A DNA stretch of 64,000 bases from Rhodeus uyekii (taxonomy: Eukaryota > Chordata > Actinopteri > Cypriniformes > Acheilognathidae), in NCBI GenBank assembly GCA_037043235.1, contig JAWRVZ010000132.1, forward strand, positions 1,100,501 to 1,164,500. Direction: 5' to 3'. Shown in pieces: positions 48,028-60,513 of the stretch. Below the pieces are notes generated by a model, which was not told the DNA's origin, searched no databases, and was given only the letters and a program-made list of their open reading frames with translations. Position numbers and translations under genes: made by a program. Within the stretch, counting starts at the first letter, position 1; the number at the start of each line of letters is the position of its first letter.

Positions 48028-49477
48028 GCTAGCTCTGTTGTCTGTCCAGGAATATTTCCAGCACCTGGTCCCTCATTATGTGCAGCCCTAAAACTTCAAG
48101 TGAAACTTCAACGCCAGAAAATCAGGCCGTCTTTCCCATCTTGCTTCATCTAAAGCCATTACCAAGGTCCGAATCAACTGAGACGCGCCGAAGCGGGAGA
48201 AAAGCTCATTATTTCAGTGTCAGCTTTGTATTCTGCAAAGAAATTTAATCTCAGTCCAACTAGAGATCCAAAGTTCCTTCCCAGCATTCAATTTACACAC
48301 TATATTGAGTTCAGAACAGTCCGCCTCAGGTTGAAAGGCTTAGGGCCGGGCGATAAACGGTATCATATTGAGATTGCGATAAAATTACACTGATAAGTAT
48401 TATAAGCTCTGGCCATTTTTACTAGATATGGATTCATCTAAAAGCCTGACACAGCAGAAATAAATGCGACTACAGCTAATCAGTGCATGTCGCTAATAAG
48501 AGATTCTGCGTGTCTCTGTGTATCAGACGAAACCGTGCCGTTCATCTGCCGTCTGAATATATGAGGGCATGAACACATGAACTTCAGCTCCAGTCACTTC
48601 AAAAGATTGAGGAAAACTACAGTCAAATACACACTGAATTACACTGAACTACACACTGAATTACACTGAATTACACACTGAACTAAATTTCAAGAAATTA
48701 TGAGAGAAATTTATCACTACTGAATACAAAAATGTACTTCTCAAAGTAATTATAATAATGTTATTATTTCAAAAGAATATCATATCAATATATTTTCATT
48801 TAATTACATTTTACAAGTTTTTATTTCAGATCAAATAAAATAAAAAGAACAGGCCAAACAATGGTTTCTAAATTCTCAGGAAGATAAATAAGACAATTAT
48901 TGGCATGCAGGTTATTTGTTCTATGAAGAATTTAATGAAAAATAATATGAAAAATATTTGTGGGCATATTGAGATTTCTGACTTGGGTATTTAGCAAATC
49001 AGAGTACAGTTTGAAACTTTTTTTTAGATCTTTAAGGAGTAATTAAATTTAACTTAATCTCACTGATGTCTACAAGAATCACTGTGATAGTAGTTTTAAA
49101 TAACACAACATATACAACTGGTTTAAGGTTTCTTTTCTGTAGCAGAAATAAACTCACTGACAAATTCATCAAAAACTTTTTATAACATGGCTGATTTCAT
49201 TCATCATGTCTTTTTTAAAATTAGAAGAACTACGCACCCAATGCACTCTGAGATATTGCAAATATCAATAATCTTTGAATTTATCTTTACTGAAATCCTG
49301 AGGCCTAGGCTGGAGAGAGAAAGCTTCAATAGAGAGTGAATTAACAGCAAAGTGAACAGCTAGAGGGTAAACGCACTCAATGCTAAATCAAGCTTCTTGT
49401 AATGTCCTTGCCCAAAAGTCAGACATCTACACAGCTCAATAATCTTTTAAAAGGTCCAGTTCCTCACAACCTGAATA
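48025..49477. other. Intronic stretch, mostly unrecognised
   Basis: Contains an AGGGCCGGGCGATAAACGG fragment at about 48341-48360 (a common fish repeat start) and a small tandem repeat of ACACTGAATTAC/ACACACTGAACT units at about 48628-48684. Otherwise AT-rich. Confidence 0.5.
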
Positions 49478-50282
49478 TGTCAGGGTTCTGCCACATTCGG
49501 TCTAGTAGTCATTTCTTGGTTTTGTGGCAGAGCTCTGACACTACCGTTATGTCTCGTGTTTGGTGTGTGTGCGCACGGCGTCGAGGATTCGAGCCGCGCG
49601 CGCTTGTCTGTGACGTCTTTCGTACAAGTTATGATGTCCGGTCCCGATACTTGGGTCTGGTTCAGTTTCGGTTTTGGATCGGGATTCGGGCATTCATAAC
49701 TCGTGTGTCTTCGTCCTTGTCGTGAGCTCGTGAGAACTCGTTCTTGCGAGCTCTACGTTATGTGAGTGGGCGCAGTTTCAAGCCTTGCGCGAGCCGCGCC
49801 TCCTCTCGTCCGTGTGTTTATGTTTGGCACGCGGTTCGCATTCCATCGGCCGCGTGCTTGTGTTTTGTCACGCGCAGTGGTTGTCAACAGCTGCGCGTCG
49901 TCTTTGGTTAATTGTCTGCATGTTCATGTATTGTCTGTTACCCCGCCCGTCTTGTTTCTTTGTCATTAGGTTGATTTTTCCCAGCTGTTTTTCCTTGTTA
50001 GCTTCCCCATGTCCTCCCTATATATTCCGTCTTTGTCTACTGTTCTGTGTTGCGTCGTTGTCTTTACTATGTCTGTTCCTGTCCAGAGTTTTTCCTGTCA
50101 AGTCAAGTCAAGTCAAGTCAAGTCTTCAGTCTAGTTTTTAGTCAAGTCTTAGTCAAGTCTAGTCTGGTCTTGTTTTTCCCCCTCGGGGTGGTTTATGTTT
50201 GTATTTTGTTTTATTTTGTATTAAAAGCCCTTTCACCTGCATCTCTGAGTCCTCGCTCATCCCTTCATCCCCAAACCTGACA
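49478..50282 (+). mobile_element. Solo LTR, copy C (805 bp), best preserved of its family
   Basis: Starts TGTCAGGGTTCTGCC and ends CCAAACCTGACA, flanked by a perfect 5-bp duplication GAATA (49473-49477 and 50283-50287). A TATA-like CTATATAT is at about 50018 and ATTAAA at 50220-50225. A pentanucleotide tract (TCAAG)n at 50097-50122 lies between them. Antisense to bsn. Confidence 0.85.
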
Positions 50283-50669
50283 GAATATTAAAGACCCTTT
50301 TATTATACCCTTGTCTTGATTCAGTTTTGGAGCTCTACAGAAATAGGTTTTCATGCTTGAATGTTCAAAAACACACACACTTTTTTCACATTTCTGATAT
50401 TGTTGCAGCACCTCTCTTCTCAGTCTGTCTGTAACGCTGTGTTTAGTTCCTGTCTCTATGAAGCACTTTACCCTGAAACACGTGATGTGCTCTGATTGGT
50501 CGGCAGGACCAATGTGTTGTAATTGGTCAACCGCTTCAAGCATGTTTGAGAAATGCCACGCCCCTTTCCATAACCATGAGTTTCCGCTTCTCGGACATGG
50601 CGACAAAACACTTCTTACTAACTCAACCAGCCCTTGTCCCTTTTTTGCATTTGCCTTGGCCAGGAAATA

Positions 50670-50832
50670 CAGTAATACCTTGAGATCGAATACGAGCGTC
50701 CTGACATACGAGTATTCAGAGATACAAGCAAGCCTTCCAGCTAATTTTTTGCTTTGAGATACGAGTGAATATTTGCGATTCGAGCAGCTTACAGACGGCG
50801 ACGCTAGGGGTTCAAGCACTCGGTGCAGCACT
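50670..50832 (+). mobile_element. Truncated pogo-like MITE
   Basis: Begins CAGTAATACCTTGAGATCG after TA and follows the 8962-9463 element through GAGCAGCTTACAGACGGCGA to about TCAAGCACTCGGTGCAG, where it stops without a right end. Confidence 0.75.
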
Positions 50833-51472
50833 AGAAACTTCTCTTGCAGCCTGCTGGTAACTGGTATAGCCTAAGGCAGATACTATACAAACAGGGATCC
50901 AGTCTGTTACATTGTTTTCTAACATACCCTTGAGACACGTCTGTCACCAGATTTGAACTTTGAATGGTAGGGAGTAAAACCAGCAGGGCCATGGCTATTG
51001 ACAGAGTGAGTCAATACACCATACATTTTATGGTGTTTAATCAAGGAGTTATTGTGTCTGCTATGATTGATTGTCTCATTAACTGAAGCATGTACTTCTT
51101 ATAATTATCTAGTGCTCAGGTAATTATTCATGAATACAGAAATCATAAAAAAAACATAATGGAGCACTGATTAGCAATTTCTACTCTGCGTATCGGTGCA
51201 GGTAATCATTAAACTTTCTGTGGTCATTCGATTTAAAATGCTTGGCAAATTGAGATATTTAGACATTTCGCCCTCAGACGACTCCATCTGCTTCAACAGA
51301 AAAACAGATATACGGATGTGGACATACTTGCTTGACTATCCAAATGAGGACTTACCACAGACGTTTAATTGTTTTTATGTAAACCTAGTTATAATTATTA
51401 CAAACCAACCCAAACTTTAATAATGATAATAATAAAGACTTTTCCTCGGTTAAAAAGATACATTTATCTGAC

Positions 51473-51950
51473 ATAAGTACAATAAATAAATTAGGGTGAC
51501 AGTTAATACACTCAAATTTAAGCTAAATATTGCATAAAACAAAATATCACCAACTATTTAGAAGTTTGGGAAAAAGTATGATTTGTTTTAAAAGAAATTA
51601 ATACTTTTAATCTGCAGGGATGCATTAAATTGATCAAAAGTAATTAATTAAATCTATTTATAATGTTCTAAAAGATTTTAATCTCAAAATAAATGCTGTT
51701 CTTTTAAACTTTCTATTCAGCAATGAATCCTGAAAACAATATATCATGGTTCCTGCAAAAATATTAATGAGAAATATTTCTTGTGCAGCGAATCATCATT
51801 TTTGTGAAGGATCATGTGACACTGAAGACTGGAGTAATGATGCTGAAAACTCAGCTTTAATCACAGGAATAAATGACTTTTTAAAATATATATTCAAAGA
51901 GATAAATTGTAATAATATATCTGCTTTTTGAAGCCTTAGTGGGCAGAAGA
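51473..51950 (+). repeat. Interspersed repeat, first of two closely similar copies
   Basis: Shares ACATAAGTACAATAAATAAA-like, AATATTGCATAAAAC, AGTATGATTTGTTTTAAAA, TCATGGTTCCTGCAAAAATA and GACTGGAGTAATGATGCTGA blocks in the same order with 55172-55700. Low-level ORFs inside are chance. Confidence 0.8.
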
Positions 51951-51959
51951 AACTGATGG

Positions 51960-52022
51960 ATGAGCATGGACGGATGGATGGATAGAAAAACGGATGGATG
52001 GATGGATGATGGCTGGATGGAC
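51960..52022 (+). repeat. GGAT/GGATGGAT simple repeat
   Basis: Irregular tandem TGGA/TGGATGGA units. Confidence 0.8.
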
Positions 52023-53245
52023 AGATCTTATAATTGTCTTTATAAAAAAAACAGAAGTCTATGGTATATTCTCATGTCGAATCTATGCATCACATCGCCA
52101 GCTCCCTTTATCCCTCTGAATGCTGCTTTACATTCATCAAATCTATACGCAGCATGACAATACTTTAATCCTACCACTCTAAACAACATCCTAAATTGGC
52201 CACAATCGCATGTACAAAGGGGCTCGAGTGTTTCCCCCGAACAGAGGTGAACGTTTACGGTGATGCTCTCTTCTCTTTGCGGTCCATAAAGGGGCTAACA
52301 GCAGCCTTAGACAGCCATGTCTGCTGGATCAGATTAATTTGGATCTGTAGTGCTGAGCAGTCCCCTTCACTCCTCTCTCTACTGCACGGAGCCTGTGTTA
52401 ACACCTCTGATGAGTCACAGAGTGACAGAAGGAGAGTACAAAACCAGTGGGAGTCAGCTCCACATGAGAAGTACAGACATGGGTGAAGACTGACAAACTG
52501 AATCCGTGTCTCCTCTCGCTCGAGATACAGTCCTATGAGGACTCATGTGAAATGAACTATACTACACTTCTCTGCGGAGTCCTATATTCCTATAGTGCAC
52601 TACAATCATGTGCACCATATGGTGCAAAAGAGTACAAGATAAGTCATCGTCATTTGTGGCATAATCTTGATTACCACACAGTTCATTTCAAATGGTCCCT
52701 TCTATTCTCTAAAAAAAAGGCCAAAATCTGGGTTACATTGAGGCACTTACAATGAAAGTCAATGAGAACAATAAATGTTACAGTACTCTGTAGTTCATAA
52801 ACAATATGTGTGTTTACATAATTTCATGGTTACCAATCATTCCTGTGTAAAGTACTTTTTGCCATGACAACACATTCCCATAAACCCTAACAGCCTAAAA
52901 CGACTATGATCGATGATTTAACTAACTTCACAGTTTTTATCTTCTAAATGCAGATTTTGTCATTGTTTCAAAGGACATTAGCCAAAAAACATCATTTTTG
53001 TTTTCATGTGGACTTTAAGGACGTAATGTAGCATTTACTGCCTTCGAATGTTTTTAAAAGGTCGTGGAGGAATTCCAATGAGGAAAAGAAACAAACATAA
53101 AGCAAACACAACAGGGCTATATAACGGCTATTCACATGAGATTTAAACTAAATGATTTATACTTTAATTTAACACACTACTCCACATAGAAAGAACAGAG
53201 AGACTACACAACTAGTTACTGACCTGATGCAGACTAATATACACA

Positions 53246-53963
53246 CAGTAATACCTTGAGATACGAGCATAATCCACTCCAGGATGGAGCTCGTAACTCG
53301 AGTTGCTCGTATCTCAAATCATTTTTCCCCATAAGAAATAACGGGGAAAAATGAATCCGTTCCGGCCCTCTAAAAAAATTTAATTGCTATAGAGACATAC
53401 ACACACACGCACACACAAAAATTATAGTATATCAGGATTCCTGTGATATAAAATAAAATGTGGTTCTTCCCTTCTAGACAGACGATACAGTAGCGGCAAG
53501 TGCGGAGGAGGAGGAGGAGGAGGAGGAGGGAGGGATAGTGTAGATTATGTAAATTACGTAGATAACGCAAACACAATACGGAAGTTTAGTGTTTCATCCC
53601 ATATAGTGTATTGGATAGACTGCACGCACAATAATGTATGTGTCAGAACTTATTATTATTGAACACACATAACTCGTTCTGCTCCCAGCTTAATACTCAT
53701 GAATCACCCGGTAACCTCCGCTGTAAAACCAAGGTGATCCTCTAGTGGAGTCCATATGCAAATACCTCATAAATGTATACAAGATATACCACAGGAAGAC
53801 TCGCGGAAGGAAGTCGACGAAGGCACGTGGGCTCCGAGTGCTCGAACACCTCTAGCGTCAGCGTCTGTAAGCTGCTTGTATCTCAAAGCAAAAATTGCTC
53901 GAAGGCTTGCTCATATCTCAGAATACTCGTATGTCGGGACGCTCGCATCTCAAGGTATTACTG
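53246..53963 (-). mobile_element. pogo-like MITE, inverted copy with internal insertion
   Basis: The ends CAGTAATACCTTGAGATACG and CATCTCAAGGTATTACTG are inverted repeats. TA follows the right end; the left flank (ACA) is not TA. The internal sequence is the reverse of the 8962-9463 element (CTCCCAGCTTAATACTC, CGCTGTAAAACCAAGGTG). It is 216 bp longer, with an extra segment around 53380-53580 that includes CA and GGA repeats (53504-53529). Confidence 0.75.
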
Positions 53964-53965
53964 TA

Positions 53966-54980
53966 TTGCTAAATCGGTCTGGAGCGAGGTTTAAGTAAGG
54001 TAACATGAAAATAGGCGGGGCCGTCTCAAATCTGGCCCACTGGCTCTACACAGCTGGTGTGGCGTACTATATGCCTTGCCAATACTATGCTGCAATACAG
54101 ACCACATTTACTATATTTTGACTTACAATGAATATGTCATGCTGGTACAGTAAGGTTTGAAGGCTGGGTGAACAGTGAACAACTAAAGATTAAGTGTCGT
54201 ATGATGGAATAGGTCTGAAATGGAAAGATGTGGCGTTAACCTTTTTAAAATTGGCCTTTCGACATGTGGGCCGGGGAGCATCACTATATTCTATCCGTTT
54301 TCTTCCGAGGCTTAATAAATGGGACGCTTTAAAGACACTGAGCGGGAGCATAAAGAGAGAGCTAAAAGAATGCTGCAGGCTCACAGAGAACATTTATTCG
54401 ATTTCTGTGTCATTACAATTCAGGTCCTTTTTATGGGGGTGATGTTTGGCGGCTAAGACAGCAATGTTCCTATCCCATCTGCTGGGAAATAAAGAGCCGG
54501 ATACTGTTCTGTCTCTCCATCCATCTCCCTCATTCCTCCTGTCTTTCTCTTCGTCCGTGTTTCACTAATAGCACAAACAACACCTACACACTTTCCTGAA
54601 AGTCCACACAAACACACTAATAGCTTCTGGTTCTTCATTTTGGCCGTCAATCAAAAGGACACATTCTGAGTTTGTGCCAGGAAAAATTTTAAACATGTCA
54701 ATTCTGAAACTAATTTCAGGCTGTTTCCTTCACATGCTTCCCCATGTGATTAGACTCATGAAATTATATAGCTACATAATTCAATCTTAATGAAAACATG
54801 ATAAGAAAACAGAAGACTGTGTGTAATACGGGAAAAGATTGACGGGAAGATTTGAAACTGTAGATTGCTGGTTCAGTCAAATTATTCTTTAGCAGTAAAC
54901 TTCACTACAAGCTAAAAAAAAAAAAATAGCCAAATACACTGAAGCTATGCAAGGAGAATATATTTTTTACTTCAATTAAC
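53966..54980. other. Single-copy-looking intronic stretch
   Basis: Base-balanced, with no repeat family seen elsewhere in the window and no coding signature. Confidence 0.45.
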
Positions 54981-54986
54981 CTCAGT

Positions 54987-55148
<162 letters not shown>

Positions 55149-55171
55149 TAAATATATTTTTTTATATATAC

Positions 55172-55700
55172 ACATCTGGCATAAGTACAATAAATAAATT
55201 AGGGTTAATACACTCAAATTTAAGTTAAATATTGCATAAAACTAAATATCACCTTAATTTACACAACTTTTTAAAAGTTTGGGGAAAGTATGATTTGTTT
55301 TAAAAGGAATTAATACTTTTAATCAGCAAGCATGCATTAAATTGATCAAAAGTAATTAAGTAAATCTATTTATAATGTTACAAAAGATAAATTATTATAA
55401 TTCAAAATAATTGCTGTTCTTTTACACTTTCTATACAGCAAAGAATTCTGAAAACAATATATCATGGTTCCTGCAAAAATATGAGAAATATTTATTGTGC
55501 AGCAAATCATCATATTTATGAAGGATCATGTGACACTGAAGACTGGAGTAATGATGCTGAAAACTCAGCTTTAATCACAGGAATAAATTACTTTTTAAAA
55601 TATATTCAAATGGAAAACAGTTATTTAAATTGTAATAATATTTCACAATATATATGTCTTTTTTAATGTAATAAATGAAGCCTTAGCGGGCAGAAGAGGC
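55172..55700 (+). repeat. Interspersed repeat, second of two closely similar copies
   Basis: Same block order as 51473-51950, with small indels. Both copies share a short sequence ending GAAGCCTTAG-GGGCAGAAGA near their 3' edge, so similarity extends to 51950/55695. Confidence 0.8.
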
Positions 55701-57169
55701 ATGAAGAGAAGAGAAATATTTTAAAAACTACCCCAAACTTTTGAACAGTTCTGATCCACAACAATTAACTAGATATTTATTTCACTACAAAATTAAGAAA
55801 GAAAAAAAAGGAAAGTGTTGCAGGAATACTGAGGATGAACCATCAAAATGAAATGACTCACTAAAATGAATCAGGCTTCCTCAGGCTATTCAAGAGACCA
55901 TTTCATTGATAGTTTGTTACTAGAAATGTAAATTATTTTAAAAAGCCCAGTAACAAAAAATGTAGTTATTAGTGTTACGATTTCTATTAAGTTATTCCCC
56001 AATATTGCTGCTTACAACCAACCGCAATGCTATGAAATACTGCAAGCATCAAACTTTAAAACCTGTTTTAAAAGATTTCAAAGCGAAAAAACCCATGAGA
56101 AGATTAGCACAAGGTCTCGTCTCATCTGTAGGCATCACACGCACTTCACCAGTGAATGATGAAGTGGCTTGATACGGTACATAAGACATGACATCACTCA
56201 CAGATGCAGCAGTTTCACACACTATGCATGCGTGTATGACGGGATGACATTGTACAGAAAAATCTGGGCATTTCAGTACATCAATAAAAACCTGAGATGG
56301 ACACGAGAAGAAGAAAAAAGCACGAGTCACAGAATGGCCCATGAGAAAAACAAATGTTTCCCCTGCCCAGGTTGCAATATCCTCAGCGGGTTTGTTTCTC
56401 CCTCAAACACTCACGCAAGCAACGACTGCGACTACACACCCATTCAGGAGTTTTAATGATGCCGGTCAGACACAGACAGTCAGTACGTGCAGCGGTAACA
56501 TTACTCTGTACTTTTCTCTCACGTCCAAACAGATTCACCTTTAGCTTATGAACAAAACCAATCAGGCCATAGAGAAACGCTGACATCAAGAATACACTCT
56601 CACTGTGAGAGGCCTGACTATATACAAACCGACAGCTAGGTCACCATCCTGCAACAAATATATTTCATTTGCATCATTGCATTGTAAATCAATGTTTCAG
56701 GTTGGCTACACGGTGTGTGTATCTGCACTTCAAAACACTTGAGACGCAGTTGGGCAAGATGCAAAACAAGTCTCGCTTCTTAGACAAGGTCGTTTAGCAT
56801 TTTAGCCAATATACAACAAGCATTCCCAACCAGTGGGTTGGAAGGGAAAACACTGCTAAAAGCAAATCATATACTGCAGATGACTAACCACATAATTGTG
56901 TATATTTAGAGTAGGAAAATATATCAACTAATACAATAAGGAAAATGAATCACATATAGTATGTTTAGTTGAGCATGAAATCAAACTTTTCATTATTTTG
57001 CCTCAAATGGTCCAATTCTCACTCTGAACTAGTTGCTTATTATCATGCATATTACAAGGATATTGGTTTGTTTATTAGTTCTTATAATGCATGATCATAT
57101 TCTACATCCCTTAATCCTACCCAACAATAAACGTAACAGCTATCTTACTACCTATTAATGAGTGAGAGT

Positions 57170-58757
57170 GAGTTCTCAAGAGTGAGAATTGGACCCTAAT
57201 CAAAAATGTGACCACACAAATCTATGACTATAGATGCGAGTCAAATTATTATTATCCAATCTCTAACAATGGCTCTCAACCAGTGGGTTGCAGGGAAACA
57301 ATGCTAAAAGCAATTAATAAAATGCAACTATTGCGCATATTTAGAAAATGAAAATGAATAGGCTCATCAACTTCTACAATGGAAAAGAAAATGAGTAGCA
57401 CATGTTTTGATGTTTAAGTCAAGGGTTGTGCATCAAATCAAACCTTACAATATATGGCACTAATTCATCTGTGACTGTAGACCCAAGTCAGATTATAATA
57501 TACAGTTTATAACAGTGGTTCTCAACTAGCGGGTTGCAGGTAAACTACTAAATAAATAATAATGCTAAAAATAGTTAATCAAATGCAACTAACTGTGCAA
57601 CTTATCCACTTAACAATGGAAGAGAAAACGCTCAAAGTTTGTGCATCCAAGCAAAAAACTTTACAGCGTCACAAAAATAAAGGTTCAAATAGGGGGTTTC
57701 CATAGCGATAACGTTACGTTGCTGTAGCGTTGAGGATTAGGAAGGGCGCGAGACGCAGGAGAACAATATTTATTAAACAAAACTCGGGAGGCATTCGCGC
57801 AACATTGCATAGAAGTGAACCGACCACGACTGGAGCGAACGCAGGGAATCAGAGGGAACAAGACGCAGCTGACAATAATAACTGGGTGATTGAGGTGAAT
57901 GGAATGACACTGGGAGATCACACAGGGAACCTGGATGAAAACAAAGACAAGACAGACATGTGACAGATACAATGTAAGAATCATTTAAGGTTCCCCAAAG
58001 AACCTTGTGAACTTTTCTTAAAAGAACATTTAATGAATCTAAAAACCTTTTTCCACTGTAAAGGACCTTTTGTGCAACGGACAGGTTCCATGGAGGTCAC
58101 ATCTACGCGTATGCCTGCCGAGTTTAGTTTAATAAATATTGTTCCAGTGTTCTCCTGCGTCTCACACCCTTCCTAACCCATTGCTACAGCAACCGTAACA
58201 TTATCGCTATGGAAACCCCCTATTGGAACCTTTATTTTTGTGACGCTGTAAAGCGTTTTGATTGGATGCACAAACTTTGAGCGTTTTCTCTTCCACTGTT
58301 AAGTGGATAAGCATGTTTACTTTCCTATTCTAAACTTGCACAGTTGCATTAGTTGCATTATTATTTATTTAGTAGTTTACCAGGAACCCGCTAATTGAGA
58401 ACCACTGTTATGAATTGTATAATATTATAATCTGACTTGGGTCTACAGTCACAGATGAATTAGTGCCATATATTGTAAGGTTTGATTTGATGCACAACCC
58501 TTGACTTCAACATCAAAACATGTGCTACTCATTTTCTTTTCCATTGTAGAAGTTGATGAGCCTATTCATTTTCATTTTCTAAATATGCGCAATAGTTGCA
58601 TTTTATTAATTGCTTTTAGCATTGTTTCCCTGCAACCCACTGGTTGAGAGCCATTGTTAGAGATTGGATAATAATAATTTGAGTCACGTCTATAGTCATA
58701 GATACATTTGTACGGTCACATTTTTGATTAGGGTCCAATTCTCACTCTTGAGATAAC
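57170..58757. repeat. Large inverted duplication, arms about 0.63 kb
   Basis: The left arm (about 57170-57794) and right arm (about 58111-58757) are reverse complements with some indels, separated by about 316 bases. The arms include two repeat units and one end of the LTR at 57712. In the right arm the LTR is cut off at its 94-base end, so the inversion-duplication followed the LTR insertion. Confidence 0.85.
57712..57965 (-). mobile_element. Solo LTR-like element (254 bp) spanning the inverted-repeat edge
   Basis: The left end is CGTTACGTTGCTGTAGCG (TGTTACGG in the inverted copy) and the right end ACATGTGACA. Flanks GATAA and GATAC match 4 of 5. The complement of AATAAA lies near 57768. 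Layout is like the other minus-oriented LTRs. Confidence 0.55.
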
Positions 58758-58960
58758 TCAGCTATCTTACTAACTATTAACTATTAACTAATTACCATTT
58801 AACAACCTTTACACAACCCATCTGTTACTGTAGAGGCAAGTCAGATTATAATATTATCCAATATTAAACAAAGCTGAAAGCAGTTAATAAAATGAAACTA
58901 ACTGTATAGTTGTGCAATTTAGAATAGGAAAATGAATAACAATTTTAAAAATGGGAGAAA

Positions 58961-60334
58961 AAGTGCTTTGGTTGCTAAAGGTCATGTATCCAATTAAACT
59001 CTATGGTATTTTGTAATAAATTCATCTGTTACAGGCGTACTGTAAGTCTCATGACCCTCATCCATACAATCAGAATGGGTCCAATCAGTTTGCGCCAACC
59101 ATAATGATGTTTGTGCAATGAATTATTGGCTGCCAAGAGCACAAAACTATTGATATCCAAGAGATGTTTTTGTACAACAACCAATTTTGGTGCTGTGCTG
59201 GGTCGCCACTTCACGTCCAATGTAAAATCTGTGTTTGAAGCAAAACCACTTGAGAATCACTGCAATACAATATTGACCCGGAGAGAGCAAATATGCAAAC
59301 AGGATAAAATGCAATACAAAAAGTTTGAATAATTCTAAGTCTTTCAAGTGCAAGGAAATTCACACATTGCATTATTTAAAGATTGTAGAGGGAGAGAGAA
59401 CTGGCGATGGGAGAGGGGTGGGGAGGAATAGAGAGAGGTTGTGAAAGATGTTTGCTCGCACGTGTAACAAGTCACATGGATCCTCGTCAAAATTTACTCA
59501 ATTATTAATGCTATAACATTTTATCATGCTTGCACTCAGAACCCTCCAGTGTCTTTTACAGTGGGATTTTAGTACCAGTGCTATTTTGATATCAGCGCTA
59601 TTAGGCGTGGTTCACAAAGCAAAGAATTTCACTTCACGTAACGACTCTGATACAAAAGCAAACCGAGGTTTACATGAATGAATAAGAGTGTATGACACAC
59701 CTCAAATTATCTCAGAACAAGCCTCACTTCGATAGCCTATCCCATCAGACAACAGATTTCCATAAGTATTTACTATACAGCTGAATCTATATAACATTCT
59801 CAGATAATTTGGCAATATTATCAGCCATGCACTCTGATCATAGCGATCAAAGATCAGAAACTAACATAGGTGGCTTGGTTCCGGACAGAGTAAGGCTAAC
59901 ACCGCAGACTGTCTGTAATGAATGGAAATATACACTAAATAAAACCAGCAAAACCAAAGCATTCCCATATGGCTGCTATTTCATATGCATGCTCATATGT
60001 AAATAGATATATGAATGAAGTTTGCTAGAGATCAAATAACCCCACAGCGTATGTTAGTTGATTCCTGATCTCGTGCACATAGAGGTTTTTAGCTGACAAC
60101 TGGCTTGGTAGGTTTAGGTCATGCATATCATTTGGTGTAAATGATCGGGTGTGAAGTGCAAGGCTGTTAATAACATAATTGTCGATGCTGAATATGGCTA
60201 AAAGTGACTGTAGTTCTTTTAAATGTAAAAACACAAGATTAGACCCCACTGACTCGTATCGTGTAGCACAAAGCATTGCATAAGATTCACAAAAATATAC
60301 AAGAGGCAGAAGCTTTAAAAATGATTCGGGATAC
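58961..60334. other. Start of intron 1 (transcript sense), nothing recognised
   Basis: AT-rich sequence next to exon 1. Readthrough of exon 1 past the donor stops only after about 100 codons of non-Bassoon residues. Confidence 0.5.
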
Positions 60335-60513
60335 CTGTTCATTCCCGGGCCGTGTCCGGTGCCCATTCCCCCGGCAGGCGCTCCGTTGCTCGGCTTGTGG
60401 AGCTGTCCACCGCCCGCTGGTGCTGAAATGGAAGCCGGTGCTCCAGCCGAGGGGACAGCGCCTCCCGGTTGCCCCGGCTGGCCCTCTCCTTCGAGGCTCG
60501 CTTCATTCCCCAT
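60335..60513 (-). CDS. bsn: Bassoon exon 1, start codon and N-terminus (residues 1-59)
   Basis: Encodes the first 59 residues plus two bases of codon 60 of Bassoon, the giant presynaptic active-zone scaffold that organises the cytomatrix and synaptic vesicles. The protein starts MGNEASLEG, matching the known Bassoon N-terminus. Gly2 with Ser6 fits the N-myristoylation consensus, and Bassoon is known to be myristoylated. The rest is Gly/Pro/Ala-rich and disordered, with an APAGGGQL segment recognisable from mammalian Bassoon. The start is favoured by a strong Kozak context (A at -3, G at +4) and by its place in a CpG-rich block. The exon ends ...GMN-AG before a GTATCC donor, which is weaker than the donors of exons 2 and 3; phase 2 joins exactly to exon 2 to give Ser60. 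Fish often carry two copies (bsna, bsnb) and I cannot tell which this is. The paralogue Piccolo is less likely given the MGNE start and the downstream residues. Confidence 0.93.

Larger units (their letters stand above)
56820..58960. repeat. Diverged repeat array with CAACCAGTGGGTTG-type units
   Basis: Segments beginning around CAACCAGTGGGTTG and continuing GCTAAAAGCAATTAATAAAATGCAACT occur at about 56826, 57276 and 57517 (forward), 58360 and 58620 (reverse), with a partial forward unit near 58870. Units differ in length by internal indels. The reversed units belong to the inverted duplication listed next. Confidence 0.65.

Noticed and set aside
52196..52486. Plus-strand ORF of 96 residues
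   Set aside because: No family signature, no splice or promoter context; its length is expected by chance in 64 kb.
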